From assembly GCA_016744015.1 (NCBI GenBank), contig JADGFD010000003.1, positions 186,001-250,000 of the forward strand: DNA of 64,000 nucleotides. Reading direction: 5' to 3'. Of the stretch, positions 1 through 8,333 are shown in pieces (within the stretch, counting starts at the first letter, position 1; each line of letters starts with the position of its first letter). The position numbers and the translations under genes were made by a program. A model generated the notes under the pieces. That model was given only the letters and a program-made list of their open reading frames with translations. It had not been told where the DNA came from and ran no database searches. This stretch comes from Paracoccaceae bacterium. GTDB lineage: Bacteria; Pseudomonadota; Alphaproteobacteria; Rhodobacterales; Rhodobacteraceae.

Positions 1-374
1 TGCGCCCGCAGGGGCCAACCCAAGGCGATGTTGAAAGTTTTGCCGAGGCGGTGAGCCGTATTCGCCAAGATGAAGGGCTTTATTCGCAACGGGAAGAAAT
101 TGTAAACCTCACCGAAGATACACTTTTTGAGGCCGATATCCGCCTGCCTGCCAATCTGGTAGAGGGCGATTACAATGTGCGGATATATCTGGTGCGCGAC
201 AAAAATATTGTTTCGGATGCGTCGGTTGGCATTGAAGTGCGCAAAGCCGGGCTTGAGGCATGGCTCTATAACCTATCGCGCGAATATGCGCTGCTTTACG
301 GGCTGCTCTCCATATTCGTAGCGCTGGCCGCGGGCTATGGCGCATCTGAGGCATTCCGGCGGCTCAAACGCTAG
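1..374 (+). CDS. TIGR02186-like membrane protein, C-terminal part
   Basis: This is the 3' end of a gene that starts before the window. The frame is open from base 3 and stops at 374, and the GTG at 51 is probably internal because coding-like sequence precedes it. The visible 120 or so residues hold a soluble, beta-rich part (DTLFEADIRLPANLVEGDY) and then one C-terminal membrane helix (LLYGLLSIFVALAAGYG) with a short basic tail (RRLKR). This architecture matches the alphaproteobacterial putative transmembrane family TIGR02186, usually found beside a TauE/SafE-type permease. The molecular role is unknown. The family call rests on remembered sequence pattern, so it is moderate. Confidence 0.6.
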   Translation, partial: RPQGPTQGDVESFAEAVSRIRQDEGLYSQREEIVNLTEDTLFEADIRLPANLVEGDYNVRIYLVRDKNIVSDASVGIEVRKAGLEAWLYNLSREYALLYGLLSIFVALAAGYGASEAFRRLKR

Positions 375-397
375 GCTGGCGTCTATCCGAACTGTTG

Positions 398-457
398 CAG
401 CGCGGCGCGTTTGCATACGCTGAGGCAAGCGCGAGCTTTGCCGCGCCGCCACCGATG
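398..457. repeat. Convergent-intergenic palindrome, copy A
   Basis: The arms GCGGCGCG (402-409) and CGCGCCGC (442-449) are perfect 8-bp complements around a 32-nt loop. The element lies between the ends of two convergent genes. The right part is almost the same as the copy at 49206-49260 (both end in TTGCCGCGCCGCCACCGA). It is probably a bidirectional terminator or a REP-like element. Confidence 0.6.
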
Positions 458-463
458 ATGCGG

Positions 464-1240
464 CTATTTCGCTTTGCTTATTGCGTCCACCTTGGCCGTC
501 AACGCATCTAATTTGGCCATAACCTCATCGCGATAATCATCCGTTGCCTTATTGTCTTCAGCCTCATGCGCCCCCTCCATGGAGGTCACGATCAAACCAA
601 CCACAAGGTTTACCACCGCAAAGGTTGTAACCATAATAAACGGCACAAAAAATGCCCATGCATAAGGGTGTACATCCATCACAGGCCGCACAATGCCCAT
701 AGACCAACTCTCAAGCGTCATAATCTGGAACAGCGAATACAGGCTCTCGCCAAGGGTGCCAAACCAGTCAGGGAAGGTCTCTCCAAACAATTTAGTCGCC
801 ATAACGCCCGCGATATAAAAGATCAGCGCCATCAGCACAAAAACAGACATCATGCCGGGGAGCGCGGTGATAAAGCCCTCAACCACGCGACGTAGGCTCG
901 GGGCCACCGAAACCACCCGTAGCACCCGCATAATGCGCATAGCCCGCAGGACCGAAAGGCCGCCAGCCCCGGGCAGCAGCGAAATGCCAACGATGATAAA
1001 GTCAAAATTATTCCAACCACTCAGAAAAAAGCGGTGCCGGTGCACGATAAGCTTCAGGACGATTTCGATGGTAAAAATACCAAGGCAGATATTGTCGATC
1101 AGGTCGAGCAGCAAGCCACTGCGCTCCATCAGCTCTTTGGAGGTCTGCAAGCCAAGCACCACGGCATTAACAAGAATAACGGCGAGGATAAAATTGCCAA
1201 ACGCGCGCGAAGAAATAAGAGAATTGATGTGCTTGATCAT
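464..1240 (-). CDS. NaChBac-type voltage-gated sodium channel (ion transporter)
   Basis: A 258-aa single-domain six-helix channel. The S4 voltage sensor is visible as regularly spaced arginines (RAMRIMRVLRVV, about residues 100-111). The P-loop carries the bacterial Nav selectivity filter TLESWSM, identical to that of NavAb, followed by an S6 segment (FAVVNLVVGLIVTSM). The C-terminus is a charged helix (VMAKLDALTAKVDAIS) typical of the tetramerising coiled coil of this family. The channel should sit in the inner membrane as a homotetramer conducting sodium. It appears to be a single-gene unit, convergent with the preceding gene. A paralogue with the same filter lies inside the T6SS operon at 33816-34652. 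Confidence 0.93.
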   Translation of the reverse strand: MIKHINSLISSRAFGNFILAVILVNAVVLGLQTSKELMERSGLLLDLIDNICLGIFTIEIVLKLIVHRHRFFLSGWNNFDFIIVGISLLPGAGGLSVLRAMRIMRVLRVVSVAPSLRRVVEGFITALPGMMSVFVLMALIFYIAGVMATKLFGETFPDWFGTLGESLYSLFQIMTLESWSMGIVRPVMDVHPYAWAFFVPFIMVTTFAVVNLVVGLIVTSMEGAHEAEDNKATDDYRDEVMAKLDALTAKVDAISKAK

Positions 1241-1317
1241 AAAATACCCCTGATGTTTTTTTGCAATCTAGGGGAAGTCAGGCTAAAAGCCAATAAATTT
1301 GCGCGCAATGCAAGGCC

Positions 1318-2400
1318 TTAAGCACGGTCAGCCATCTGCCACGGCATCGGTTGCTTAACACGCTTGGTTAGATGGTGCTTTGGTGACAGGTCCTTGGGAA
1401 TGTCAGGCGCCTCACCGCGCACAAGCTGCCTCAGGGCTGAAGCAATAATATGCGCATTGCCAAGGCCGGTTTTAAAGCCGCCGGTGGCTACAAAGGTGTG
1501 GTCATCAAGCTGGCCCAGCATGGCCTCCGGCTTGGGCGCGCGGGGGCGCAAGCCGGCATGGCGCTCAAGCAGTTTGGCGGCGCTAAGTGCGGGCACAATC
1601 GCAAAGGCCTTGGCCAAGACCGCATCTAGCAATGCGTCAGTGCTGCTAGCATCTGTAAACTTGTTTTCACTCGTGGCCCCAACGGCCACGGTGCCATTCG
1701 CATGGGGGATAATATATACGCCGTTACCAAAAATCACGGGGCTACCCGCTGGCACCCCCCCGCTCAAAAGAGCGGCTTGGCCTTTAACCCCACGGATTTT
1801 CCCTTCGCCCAGAAAAGGCGAAAGCAAGGCTTCGCTGCCAATGCCCGCGGCGATGACACAGACGCCTTCAAGTGCCCTCACAGGGTGGTTCTCCACAATT
1901 TCACCGCCGCTTTTGATCACGGCCGCCGCCAGCGCCGCGCTGGCAAGACGAGGGTTTATGCGTGCGCTCAGGGTTTCATGCACCACGCCAAATGGGGCCG
2001 CCGCCTTGGCAATATGTGGCGCTTCGGGCAGCACCTGCCAGCTAAAACCATGGGGCCATAAGCGCTTTGCACCCGCCGTGCGGCCATGGGCTTTTTCGGC
2101 CTCGTAAGCGTCATCCAGCGGAATATAGCGCCCGACGCGGCCATAGCCGCTGGGCAGGCCGGAAAGCGCCTCCACCTCCTGCCAGTGGTGCGCAGCCTCC
2201 ACCAGCGCCCCAAGCTGGAACTGCTTGCGGATATTCCAGTCTTCCGGCACATGCGGGCTAAGCGCGCCCACCAGCCCGCCACTGGCCCCCTGCCCCACGC
2301 GGCCCTTTTCCAACACCCGCACCTGGTGGCCGTCTTTCAGCAAAGCCAGCGCACAGGAAAGCCCATAAACCCCGGCTCCGATCACAGATATTTTTGCCAT
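1318..2400 (-). CDS. FAD-dependent oxidoreductase, MnmC oxidase-domain homologue
   Basis: A 360-aa DAO-family flavoprotein. The N-terminus has a dinucleotide-binding fold (SVIGAGVYGLSCALALL) and a glycine-rich FAD segment (GQGASGGLVGALSPH), and the C-terminus has a second FAD contact region (TFVATGGFKTGLG). Its start codon is 34 bp from that of a divergent mnmD gene. MnmC in enterobacteria is a fusion of an FAD oxidase that makes nm5s2U from cmnm5s2U and the methyltransferase encoded next door. This gene is therefore plausibly the detached oxidase half acting on wobble uridine 34 of tRNA. A glycine or D-amino-acid oxidase role cannot be excluded from sequence alone. Confidence 0.75.
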   Translation of the reverse strand: MAKISVIGAGVYGLSCALALLKDGHQVRVLEKGRVGQGASGGLVGALSPHVPEDWNIRKQFQLGALVEAAHHWQEVEALSGLPSGYGRVGRYIPLDDAYEAEKAHGRTAGAKRLWPHGFSWQVLPEAPHIAKAAAPFGVVHETLSARINPRLASAALAAAVIKSGGEIVENHPVRALEGVCVIAAGIGSEALLSPFLGEGKIRGVKGQAALLSGGVPAGSPVIFGNGVYIIPHANGTVAVGATSENKFTDASSTDALLDAVLAKAFAIVPALSAAKLLERHAGLRPRAPKPEAMLGQLDDHTFVATGGFKTGLGNAHIIASALRQLVRGEAPDIPKDLSPKHHLTKRVKQPMPWQMADRA

Positions 2401-2434
2401 TGCGCTTTTCCTTGTTTAGCCACATCTATGCAGG

Positions 2435-3103
2435 ATGGACCCTAAAACCGCAGCACTTATATGGCAAGATGACGGCAGCCCGCGCAGCCTACAATTTGAC
2501 GACCCCTACTTTTCAGCCGAGGGTGGGTTAGCCGAAGCGCAGCACGTGTTTTTGGCAGGAAACAACCTGCCCGCACGTTTTGCGCCGGGCTTTCACATTG
2601 CCGAGTTGGGTTTTGGCACGGGGCTAAATATGCTGGCCGCATGGCAAGCCTGGCAACAAAGCGGCACCCCGGGGCCGCTTTGTTTTACCAGTTTTGAAGC
2701 CTTCCCGCTGGCAAAACCGGACCTGGAAAAAGCCCTTGCGAGCTGGCCTGATTTGGCCCCTTTGGCGGCGCCGCTCATCGCCGCTTGGCCTTGCACCGAA
2801 TTGCGACACCCAAGCTTGAATTTTAGGCTCATCATAGGGGATGCTCGCACCACACTGCCCACATGGAACGGCGCTGCTGACGCCTGGTTTCTCGACGGGT
2901 TTAGCCCCGGCAAAAACCCTGAATTGTGGACAGATACCCTAATGGCAAAAGTGGCGCGCCACACCGCCCGCAAGGGAAGCTTTGCAACCTATACCGCGGC
3001 AGGCCACGTCCGGCGCGCCTTACTGGATGCGGGGTTTGCTGTGCAGCGCATTAAAGGGTTTGGGCGAAAAAGGCATATGAGCATAGGCCATAAAAGCGGT
3101 TGA
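2435..3103 (+). CDS. mnmD: tRNA 5-methylaminomethyl-2-thiouridine methyltransferase MnmD
   Basis: A 222-aa protein equivalent to the N-terminal methyltransferase domain of MnmC (DUF752 family). It has the SAM-binding motif AELGFGTGLNMLAAW (about residues 54-68) and the catalytic-region motif DAWFLDGFSPGKNPELW (about 149-165), which contains the D-G-F-x-P signature of the family. It should transfer a methyl group to nm5s2U34 of tRNA. The gene is divergent from an FAD oxidoreductase that looks like the other half of MnmC. Only 34 bp separate the two start codons, so the promoters must overlap. Confidence 0.9.
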   Translation: MDPKTAALIWQDDGSPRSLQFDDPYFSAEGGLAEAQHVFLAGNNLPARFAPGFHIAELGFGTGLNMLAAWQAWQQSGTPGPLCFTSFEAFPLAKPDLEKALASWPDLAPLAAPLIAAWPCTELRHPSLNFRLIIGDARTTLPTWNGAADAWFLDGFSPGKNPELWTDTLMAKVARHTARKGSFATYTAAGHVRRALLDAGFAVQRIKGFGRKRHMSIGHKSG

Positions 3104-3158
3104 ATAATTTAAGCTTCAGCCCATTGTTATCAATGCACTTTTTGTCTTTCAACCCTAA

Positions 3159-3178
3159 CTACAATCCTAGGATTGTAG
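3159..3178. promoter_or_regulatory. Perfect 20-bp palindrome, likely operator
   Basis: CTACAATCCT is followed directly by its exact reverse complement AGGATTGTAG. The site lies 159 bp upstream of the ThDP-enzyme start, in the only gap before the five-gene operon. The symmetric ACAAT/ATTGT form is the kind of site bound by dimeric GntR- or LacI-type regulators. No regulator gene is adjacent, so the binding protein is unknown. Confidence 0.6.
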
Positions 3179-3336
3179 ATATGATATCGCTTTTGGTTGC
3201 ATTTTTCGTAGATAGTTCTCTCACACTTGCTCCAAAAATTGATCAATCACTAAAAGGGTTAGCCACTGCCTCGCGAATTTGCTTTCCCTGCGCGCAAAAC
3301 TATGATCGTGTAGCCTCAATCATCAGGGAGAGCTTC

Positions 3337-4974
3337 ATGCAGTCCGGCGGACAAATTATTACAAATTGCCTTGCAAAACAGGGTGTGAAAACAATATTCG
3401 GCGTGCCGGGAGAAAGCTATCTTGCGGTGCTTGATGCCTTGGTTGACCACCCAGAGATTCGCCTGATCGGAAACCGCAATGAAGGCGGCGCAGCGTTTAT
3501 GGCCTGCGCCCACGGCCAGCTTACCGGCCAGCCAGGCATTTGCATGGTGACCCGCGGGCCGGGGGCGACCAATGCCAGCATTGGTGTGCATTCGGCCATG
3601 CAGGGCAGCAACCCGATGATCCTTTTCATCGGCCAAGTGGGCCGTGATATGCGCGGGCGCGAGGCCTTTCAGGAGGTGGACTACCGCGCATTTTTTGGTC
3701 CAATTGCCAAATGGGTCACTGAGATCGACGACGCGGACCGCATCCCCGAGATCATCGCGCGCGCCTTTGCCGTGGCGCAATCAGGCCGCCCCGGTCCGGT
3801 GGTAATTGCGCTGCCTGAAGACATGTTACGCGGCCTCTCTGATGCCACAGCCTCGCCAAAAGTTAAGCTGGCAGAGGCAGCGCCAACGCCGGAGGCCATC
3901 TACGATCTGCAAAAGGCTTTTGCCCGTGCCGAGCGGCCTTTGCTCCTAATCGGCGGCGGCGGCTGGGCCCCCGAGGGCCGCGCCGATTTGCAAACCTTTG
4001 TGGAGCAAAACCACCTGCCCGTGGCCAGCGCCTTTCGCTTCCAAGACCTGCTGGATAACCACTCGCCAAGCTATATTGGTGATGCAGGCCTCGGTAAAAC
4101 GCCAGCGCTGAAAGCCGCTATTGAAGACGCCGATCTCATCTTCGCCCTCAATATCCGTTTTGGCGAAAACACCACCGACGGTTACGAAGCCTTCACCGTG
4201 CCACGCATCGGTAAACCGCTAATTCATAGCCATATCAGCGATCTTGAGCTTGGTAAAATCTACCAAGCTGATGTGCCTGTTCACGCGGGGCCAAATGCAC
4301 TGTGCAAAGTGCTGGCGCAGCTTGATCTGCGCGGCAATTGGCAAGGTTGGGCGACTGACCAGCGTGCTGCTTATAAGGAAAGTATGGTATTGCCAGCGCG
4401 GGAAACCGCGGTCGATATGGGCGCAATTATCAACCACCTACAATCCACACTTCCCGAAAATGCCATCCTTACAAATGGTGCCGGAAATTTCGCCATTTGG
4501 CATAACAAGTTCTTCCGCTATGGCCCCGAGGCCCGCCTTTTGGCCCCACAATCCGGCGCCATGGGCTATGGCCTGCCCGCCGCCATCGCCGCCAAGGCCG
4601 AGCACCCCGAGCGGCTGGTTTTGTGTTTTGCAGGCGATGGTGATTTCCAGATGAACATGCAGGAGCTTGGCACCGCCATGCAGGCAGGCGCACAGCCCAT
4701 CGTCATCGTCGTTAATAACGGCGTTTATGGCACCATTCGCATGCATCAAGAGCGGGATTACCCGAACCGCCAGAGTTTCACCGAGATTGAGAATCCTGAC
4801 TTTGTCGCCATCGGCAAAGCCTATGGCTTCCACGCCGAAACGGTTACAGAAACAGCTGCTTTTCCCGAGGCCTTTGCCCGCGCAGCCGCCTCTACCAGCG
4901 GCGCGCTCATCGAACTGCTGGTCGACCCCGAATACATCACCCCCAAAGCTACACTTTCCCAGATAAGAGGTTAA
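3337..4974 (+). CDS. Thiamine-diphosphate-dependent enzyme, acetolactate-synthase-like
   Basis: A 545-aa ThDP enzyme with the usual three domains. The N-terminal pyrimidine-binding domain contains the activating glutamate (E49 in NRNEGGAAFMA). A central Rossmann-like domain follows, and the C-terminal domain has the ThDP motif beginning GDGDFQMN and ending VVNN (about residues 433-461). I chose the ATG at 3337 because a GGGAG ribosome site lies just upstream and homology begins at MQSGGQIITNCL; the open frame extends to 3100 but that stretch does not look coding. It is the first gene of an operon with a uronate-dehydrogenase-like SDR and an FAD oxidase, so it is probably a catabolic carboligase or decarboxylase and not the biosynthetic AHAS. 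The substrate is unknown. Confidence 0.85.
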   Translation: MQSGGQIITNCLAKQGVKTIFGVPGESYLAVLDALVDHPEIRLIGNRNEGGAAFMACAHGQLTGQPGICMVTRGPGATNASIGVHSAMQGSNPMILFIGQVGRDMRGREAFQEVDYRAFFGPIAKWVTEIDDADRIPEIIARAFAVAQSGRPGPVVIALPEDMLRGLSDATASPKVKLAEAAPTPEAIYDLQKAFARAERPLLLIGGGGWAPEGRADLQTFVEQNHLPVASAFRFQDLLDNHSPSYIGDAGLGKTPALKAAIEDADLIFALNIRFGENTTDGYEAFTVPRIGKPLIHSHISDLELGKIYQADVPVHAGPNALCKVLAQLDLRGNWQGWATDQRAAYKESMVLPARETAVDMGAIINHLQSTLPENAILTNGAGNFAIWHNKFFRYGPEARLLAPQSGAMGYGLPAAIAAKAEHPERLVLCFAGDGDFQMNMQELGTAMQAGAQPIVIVVNNGVYGTIRMHQERDYPNRQSFTEIENPDFVAIGKAYGFHAETVTETAAFPEAFARAAASTSGALIELLVDPEYITPKATLSQIRG

Positions 4975-4975
4975 C

Positions 4976-5785
4976 ATGCCCGAATTCAATCGTATCCTGA
5001 TCACCGGTGCCGCTGGCTCGCTCGGCACTCATTTACGTAACAATCTAAAACACCTCACCACCCATATGCGGCTGGTGGACCGCGTGGAAATGGGCGAAGC
5101 CGCCGAAGGCGAAGAGCTGATCGTGATGGACCTTTCAAACCGTGAAGCCGCGCTGGAGATCACCAAAGACGTGGATATCATCCTGCATTTCGCGGGCGTC
5201 CCGCGTGAGCAAAGCTTTGACGAAATCATGACAGATACCATCCCCGCCGCCTATCATATGTATGAAGGCGCGCGACTGCATGGGGCCAAACGGGTGGTTT
5301 ATGCCAGCTCAATCCATGCGGTTGGCATGGCCGATGTGGAAACCGTGCCGGACACCGAAGGTCGCCATCGGCCCGATACATTTTATGGCATGACCAAGTG
5401 CTTTATCGAAGATCTCGGCAGCCTATATTGGGATAAATGGGGTGTGGAAAGCGTAAACCTACGGATTTGCTCCTGTTTCCCCGAACCCGCCGACCGCCGC
5501 ATGCTGTGGAGCTGGCTCAGCTTTGATGATTGCGTGCGGCTCACCGAGGCAGCCATGGTTGCGCCCCGCGTTGCGTTTTCGGTGATTTATGGCACGTCAG
5601 ATAATGCCCGTAGCTGTGTAAGCAACGCTAAGGCTGGGCATATCGGCTATCGACCGCTAGACAGCGCCGATGGCTACGAAAAAAAGATTTTAGCAAGCGC
5701 CGAGCGGGAAGACCCAAATACCCGCGTTGCCAAGGTCGTAGGTGGCTGGTTCAGCAACTATCCGCACCCCGATGATGCAGAGTGA
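4976..5785 (+). CDS. NAD-dependent epimerase/dehydratase, uronate-dehydrogenase-like
   Basis: A 269-aa extended short-chain dehydrogenase. It has the nucleotide-binding motif TGAAGSLGTHL near the N-terminus, a serine pair (YASSIHAVG) and the catalytic YGMTK (Y137, K141). The spacing and the stretches SSIHAVG, FYGMTKCF and ICSCFPEP resemble bacterial uronate dehydrogenases (Udh), which oxidise hexuronates to aldarolactones. It starts one base after the upstream stop codon and overlaps the next gene by 11-14 bp, so it belongs to the same operon. The true substrate could be another sugar acid. Confidence 0.75.
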   Translation: MPEFNRILITGAAGSLGTHLRNNLKHLTTHMRLVDRVEMGEAAEGEELIVMDLSNREAALEITKDVDIILHFAGVPREQSFDEIMTDTIPAAYHMYEGARLHGAKRVVYASSIHAVGMADVETVPDTEGRHRPDTFYGMTKCFIEDLGSLYWDKWGVESVNLRICSCFPEPADRRMLWSWLSFDDCVRLTEAAMVAPRVAFSVIYGTSDNARSCVSNAKAGHIGYRPLDSADGYEKKILASAEREDPNTRVAKVVGGWFSNYPHPDDAE

Positions 5786-6926
5786 TGTTGTCATATGTGG
5801 CGGCGCTGTTATCGGCAGCGCCATCGCATGGAACCTCGGGCAAATCGCGCCCGAGCTAACGGTCACAATTATCGAGCGCGACCCGAGTTTCCAACACAGC
5901 TCGACTGCGCTTTCGGCCAGCGGCATCCGGCAGCAGTTTTCTGACCCGCTGAATGTGGCGATTAGCCGGTTTGGCGTGGATTTCATCAAGAAAACCCCCA
6001 CCCGCTGGGGGCTGGATTTGAACCTGCACCAACAAGGCTATCTTTACCTCAGCAACACCGATTCCGGTGCGCAGATCTTGCGTGAGAACCACGCGGTGCA
6101 GTGTGGTGCGGGGGCCGATGTAACTCTACTTTCCACTGACGAATTGAAATCCCGTTTTTCCCACCTCAACACTGGCGATCTTACCCTTGCAAGCCTTGGT
6201 CTTTCTGGCGAAGGCTGGTTTGACTCGGTGGGTCTTATGCAGGGGTATCAGGCCCACTCGAATGCCACGCGGCTTAAGGATGAGGTGAGCGGTTTAAAGC
6301 TGCAATCGGGCAAGGTGGCGAGTGTGCGGCTGGCATCTGGAAGTGAAATTGCATGCGGCGCATTTATAAATGCTGCCGGCCCTTATGCAGCTGAAATTGC
6401 CGCGATGGCGGGTATTAACTTGCCGATTGAGCCGCGTAAACGCACAAATTTCACCTTTGATTGCGCCACACCTCCCCAGCATGGCCTGCCCCTGATGATT
6501 GACCCAAGCGGCGTGTGGGTGCGCCCCGAAGGGCGGCATTTTTTGTGTGGCTGTATCCCCGAGAATGACCCCGCGGTGGCGCATGACGATTTTGAACCGC
6601 GTTTTCAGGAGTTTGAGGAGATCATCTGGCCTGCTCTCGCCGCCCGTAGCCCCGCTTTTGAGGCGATTAAAATGCAGGCTATGTGGGCGGGGCATTATGC
6701 CTATAACGTGCTCGACCAAAACGCGGTTGCGGGCGCACATCCCGAGATTGAAAATCTCTATTTTGCCAACGGGTTTTCCGGCCACGGCTTGCAACAAGCC
6801 CCTGCGATTGGGCGCGGGGTGGCGGAGCTGGTAGCGCAGGGCAGCTACAAAACCCTTGATCTTTCACCGCTGGGGTATGATCGTATTTTACGAAACGAGC
6901 CCCTGCTGGAAAAATGTGTGATATGA
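5772..6926 (+). CDS. FAD-dependent oxidoreductase (DAO family)
   Basis: A 384-aa flavoprotein of the D-amino-acid or sarcosine oxidase type. The N-terminal FAD motif is DVVICGGAVIGSAIAW, a slightly unusual G-G-A-V-I-G in place of G-x-G-x-x-G. The adenine-binding part includes IIERDP, and the C-terminal flavin segment is FANGFSGHGLQQAPAIG. The start is ATG 5772 or 5775, overlapping the SDR gene, which indicates translational coupling. With its neighbours it forms a probable degradation route for an amine or hydroxy acid. The substrate cannot be read from sequence. Confidence 0.82.
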   Translation: MMQSDVVICGGAVIGSAIAWNLGQIAPELTVTIIERDPSFQHSSTALSASGIRQQFSDPLNVAISRFGVDFIKKTPTRWGLDLNLHQQGYLYLSNTDSGAQILRENHAVQCGAGADVTLLSTDELKSRFSHLNTGDLTLASLGLSGEGWFDSVGLMQGYQAHSNATRLKDEVSGLKLQSGKVASVRLASGSEIACGAFINAAGPYAAEIAAMAGINLPIEPRKRTNFTFDCATPPQHGLPLMIDPSGVWVRPEGRHFLCGCIPENDPAVAHDDFEPRFQEFEEIIWPALAARSPAFEAIKMQAMWAGHYAYNVLDQNAVAGAHPEIENLYFANGFSGHGLQQAPAIGRGVAELVAQGSYKTLDLSPLGYDRILRNEPLLEKCVI

Positions 6927-7651
6927 GCTGGCAAGCGCCCACCGAAGCTGAAATTCTGCAAACGGTAGACGCCACATGGCCCGCCGCACGCTATTTTGAA
7001 AGCGGCCCGTTTACCCTGCGGCTGGGCCATGATGGCGGGCAGCGGGTTTCGGCAGCCTCGGCCCGCGGGCCAGCCAATAAGGCTGAAATCAGCGCAGCGG
7101 AGCGCTCTATGCTGGCGCTAGGCCAAGCACGGTTGTTTATGATTTCAGGACGTGATTCAGAGCTGGATTCAGCTCTGGAAGCGCGCGGCTATTCGGTGAA
7201 AGACCCAGTAACAATGTTCGCTTGCTCGGTGGAGACTCTGGCTCAGCATGACCCGAAGGATTTGACCGGAATTCGCAGCAATGCCCCGCTGGAAGTGATG
7301 AAAGAGATTTGGGCCGCCGGACGGATAGAAAAAGGGCGGTTGGCCGTGATGAACCGCGCCAAGGGGGCCAAAACCTATTTTTTGGGGCGGGTGGATGACC
7401 GCCCCGCAGGCGCAGCTTTTGTGGCCATGCACGGCCAATCAGCCATGCTGCACGCGCTTGAAATACTGCCAGAACATCGGCGCAAGGGCTTGGGGCTGGC
7501 CATGACCGCCGCCGCCGCCGCTTGGGCCGCCGAGCACGGGGCCAAAACCTTTAGCCTCATCGCCATTACCGCCAACCAAGCCGCTTGCGGGCTTTATCGC
7601 CAGCTTGGCATGCAAGAACTTGGCCATTATCACTATCGTAAAAAGGACTAA
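6923..7651 (+). CDS. GNAT-family N-acetyltransferase
   Basis: About 242 aa. The C-terminal half shows the acetyl-CoA binding signature LPEHRRKGLGLAMTAA and the downstream GNAT pattern ANQAACGLYRQLGM. The N-terminal half is less conserved and may form a second GNAT-like fold. I prefer ATG 6923 because it gives an ATGA overlap with the stop of the upstream gene; ATG 6914 is also possible. It is the fourth gene of the ThDP operon. The acceptor substrate is unknown. Confidence 0.82.
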   Translation: MSWQAPTEAEILQTVDATWPAARYFESGPFTLRLGHDGGQRVSAASARGPANKAEISAAERSMLALGQARLFMISGRDSELDSALEARGYSVKDPVTMFACSVETLAQHDPKDLTGIRSNAPLEVMKEIWAAGRIEKGRLAVMNRAKGAKTYFLGRVDDRPAGAAFVAMHGQSAMLHALEILPEHRRKGLGLAMTAAAAAWAAEHGAKTFSLIAITANQAACGLYRQLGMQELGHYHYRKKD

Positions 7652-7654
7652 ACC

Positions 7655-8218
7655 ATGGACCAACCCACCGCCCTTGACCTGCCCCAAGTGGAGCCCTTAC
7701 CCGAAGGCACTGCCAAGTTTTTTACCATCTGCGAAGAAAAGCTGGGGCTCGTGCCCAATGTGTTGCGGGCCTACGCCCATAACATTGAAAAACTGAACGG
7801 GTTTTCCGGCATGTATAATGACCTGATGCTGGGGGAAAGTGGCCTGAGCAAGCTGGAACGCGAGATGATCGCGGTGGCGGTATCTGCGGTTAACCACTGT
7901 TTTTATTGCCTTGTGGCACACGGGGCGGCCGTGCGGGAGCTTTCAGGCAGGCCCGAACTTGGTGAGGCTTTGGTGATGAATTATCGTGCGGCGGAGTTGA
8001 CTCCGCGCGAGCGCGCTATGCTGGATTTTGCTGTGAAGATGACAGAAGACAGCGCGCAAATGGCAGAGACAGACCGGCAGAACTTGCGCGACGTAGGCCT
8101 CTCGGAAGCCGACATTTGGGATGTAGCCGCCGTTGCGAGCTTTTTTAACATGACCAACAAGATGGCTTCGGCTGTGGATATGCGGCCCAATGCTGAATAC
8201 CACGCGCAATCTCGCTAG
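7655..8218 (+). CDS. Peroxidase-related AhpD-like (CMD family) protein
   Basis: A 187-aa all-helical protein with the AhpD/carboxymuconolactone-decarboxylase signature HCFYCLVAH (C82, C85, H89), the redox CxxC plus proton-relay histidine. This matches the uncharacterised peroxidase-related subgroup of the family. It should act as a cytoplasmic thiol-dependent peroxidase or a detoxification partner, plausibly for peroxide made by the upstream FAD oxidase. It is the last gene of the operon and is followed by a strong terminator. Confidence 0.87.
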   Translation: MDQPTALDLPQVEPLPEGTAKFFTICEEKLGLVPNVLRAYAHNIEKLNGFSGMYNDLMLGESGLSKLEREMIAVAVSAVNHCFYCLVAHGAAVRELSGRPELGEALVMNYRAAELTPRERAMLDFAVKMTEDSAQMAETDRQNLRDVGLSEADIWDVAAVASFFNMTNKMASAVDMRPNAEYHAQSR

Positions 8219-8220
8219 CT

Positions 8221-8255
8221 TCAAAATCAGGGGGCTTCGAGCCCCCTGATTTTGA
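8221..8255 (+). terminator. Intrinsic terminator of the ThDP operon
   Basis: TCAAAATCAGGGGGCT (8221-8236) and its exact complement AGCCCCCTGATTTTGA (8240-8255) form a 16-bp stem with a 3-nt loop. It starts two bases after the stop codon and is followed by TCTTT. The TTTT in the right arm can serve as the U-tract. Confidence 0.88.
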
Positions 8256-8333
8256 TCTTTCCGCAAGCGGAAAGGGGCGCTTGCGGCGGCGCTGGGCTTG
8301 CGGTAATTTGGTTGGACCCATGAAAGTAGGCCC

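Noticed and set aside
3100-3336. N-terminal extension of the ThDP enzyme
   Set aside because: It overlaps mnmD, contains the palindromic operator, lacks family similarity, and a better start with a ribosome site is at 3337.
8257-8274. Inverted repeat CTTTCCGC-AA-GCGGAAAG as a Zur box
   Set aside because: It does not resemble the AT-rich Zur site known in alphaproteobacteria and lies right after the terminator; no support beyond symmetry.
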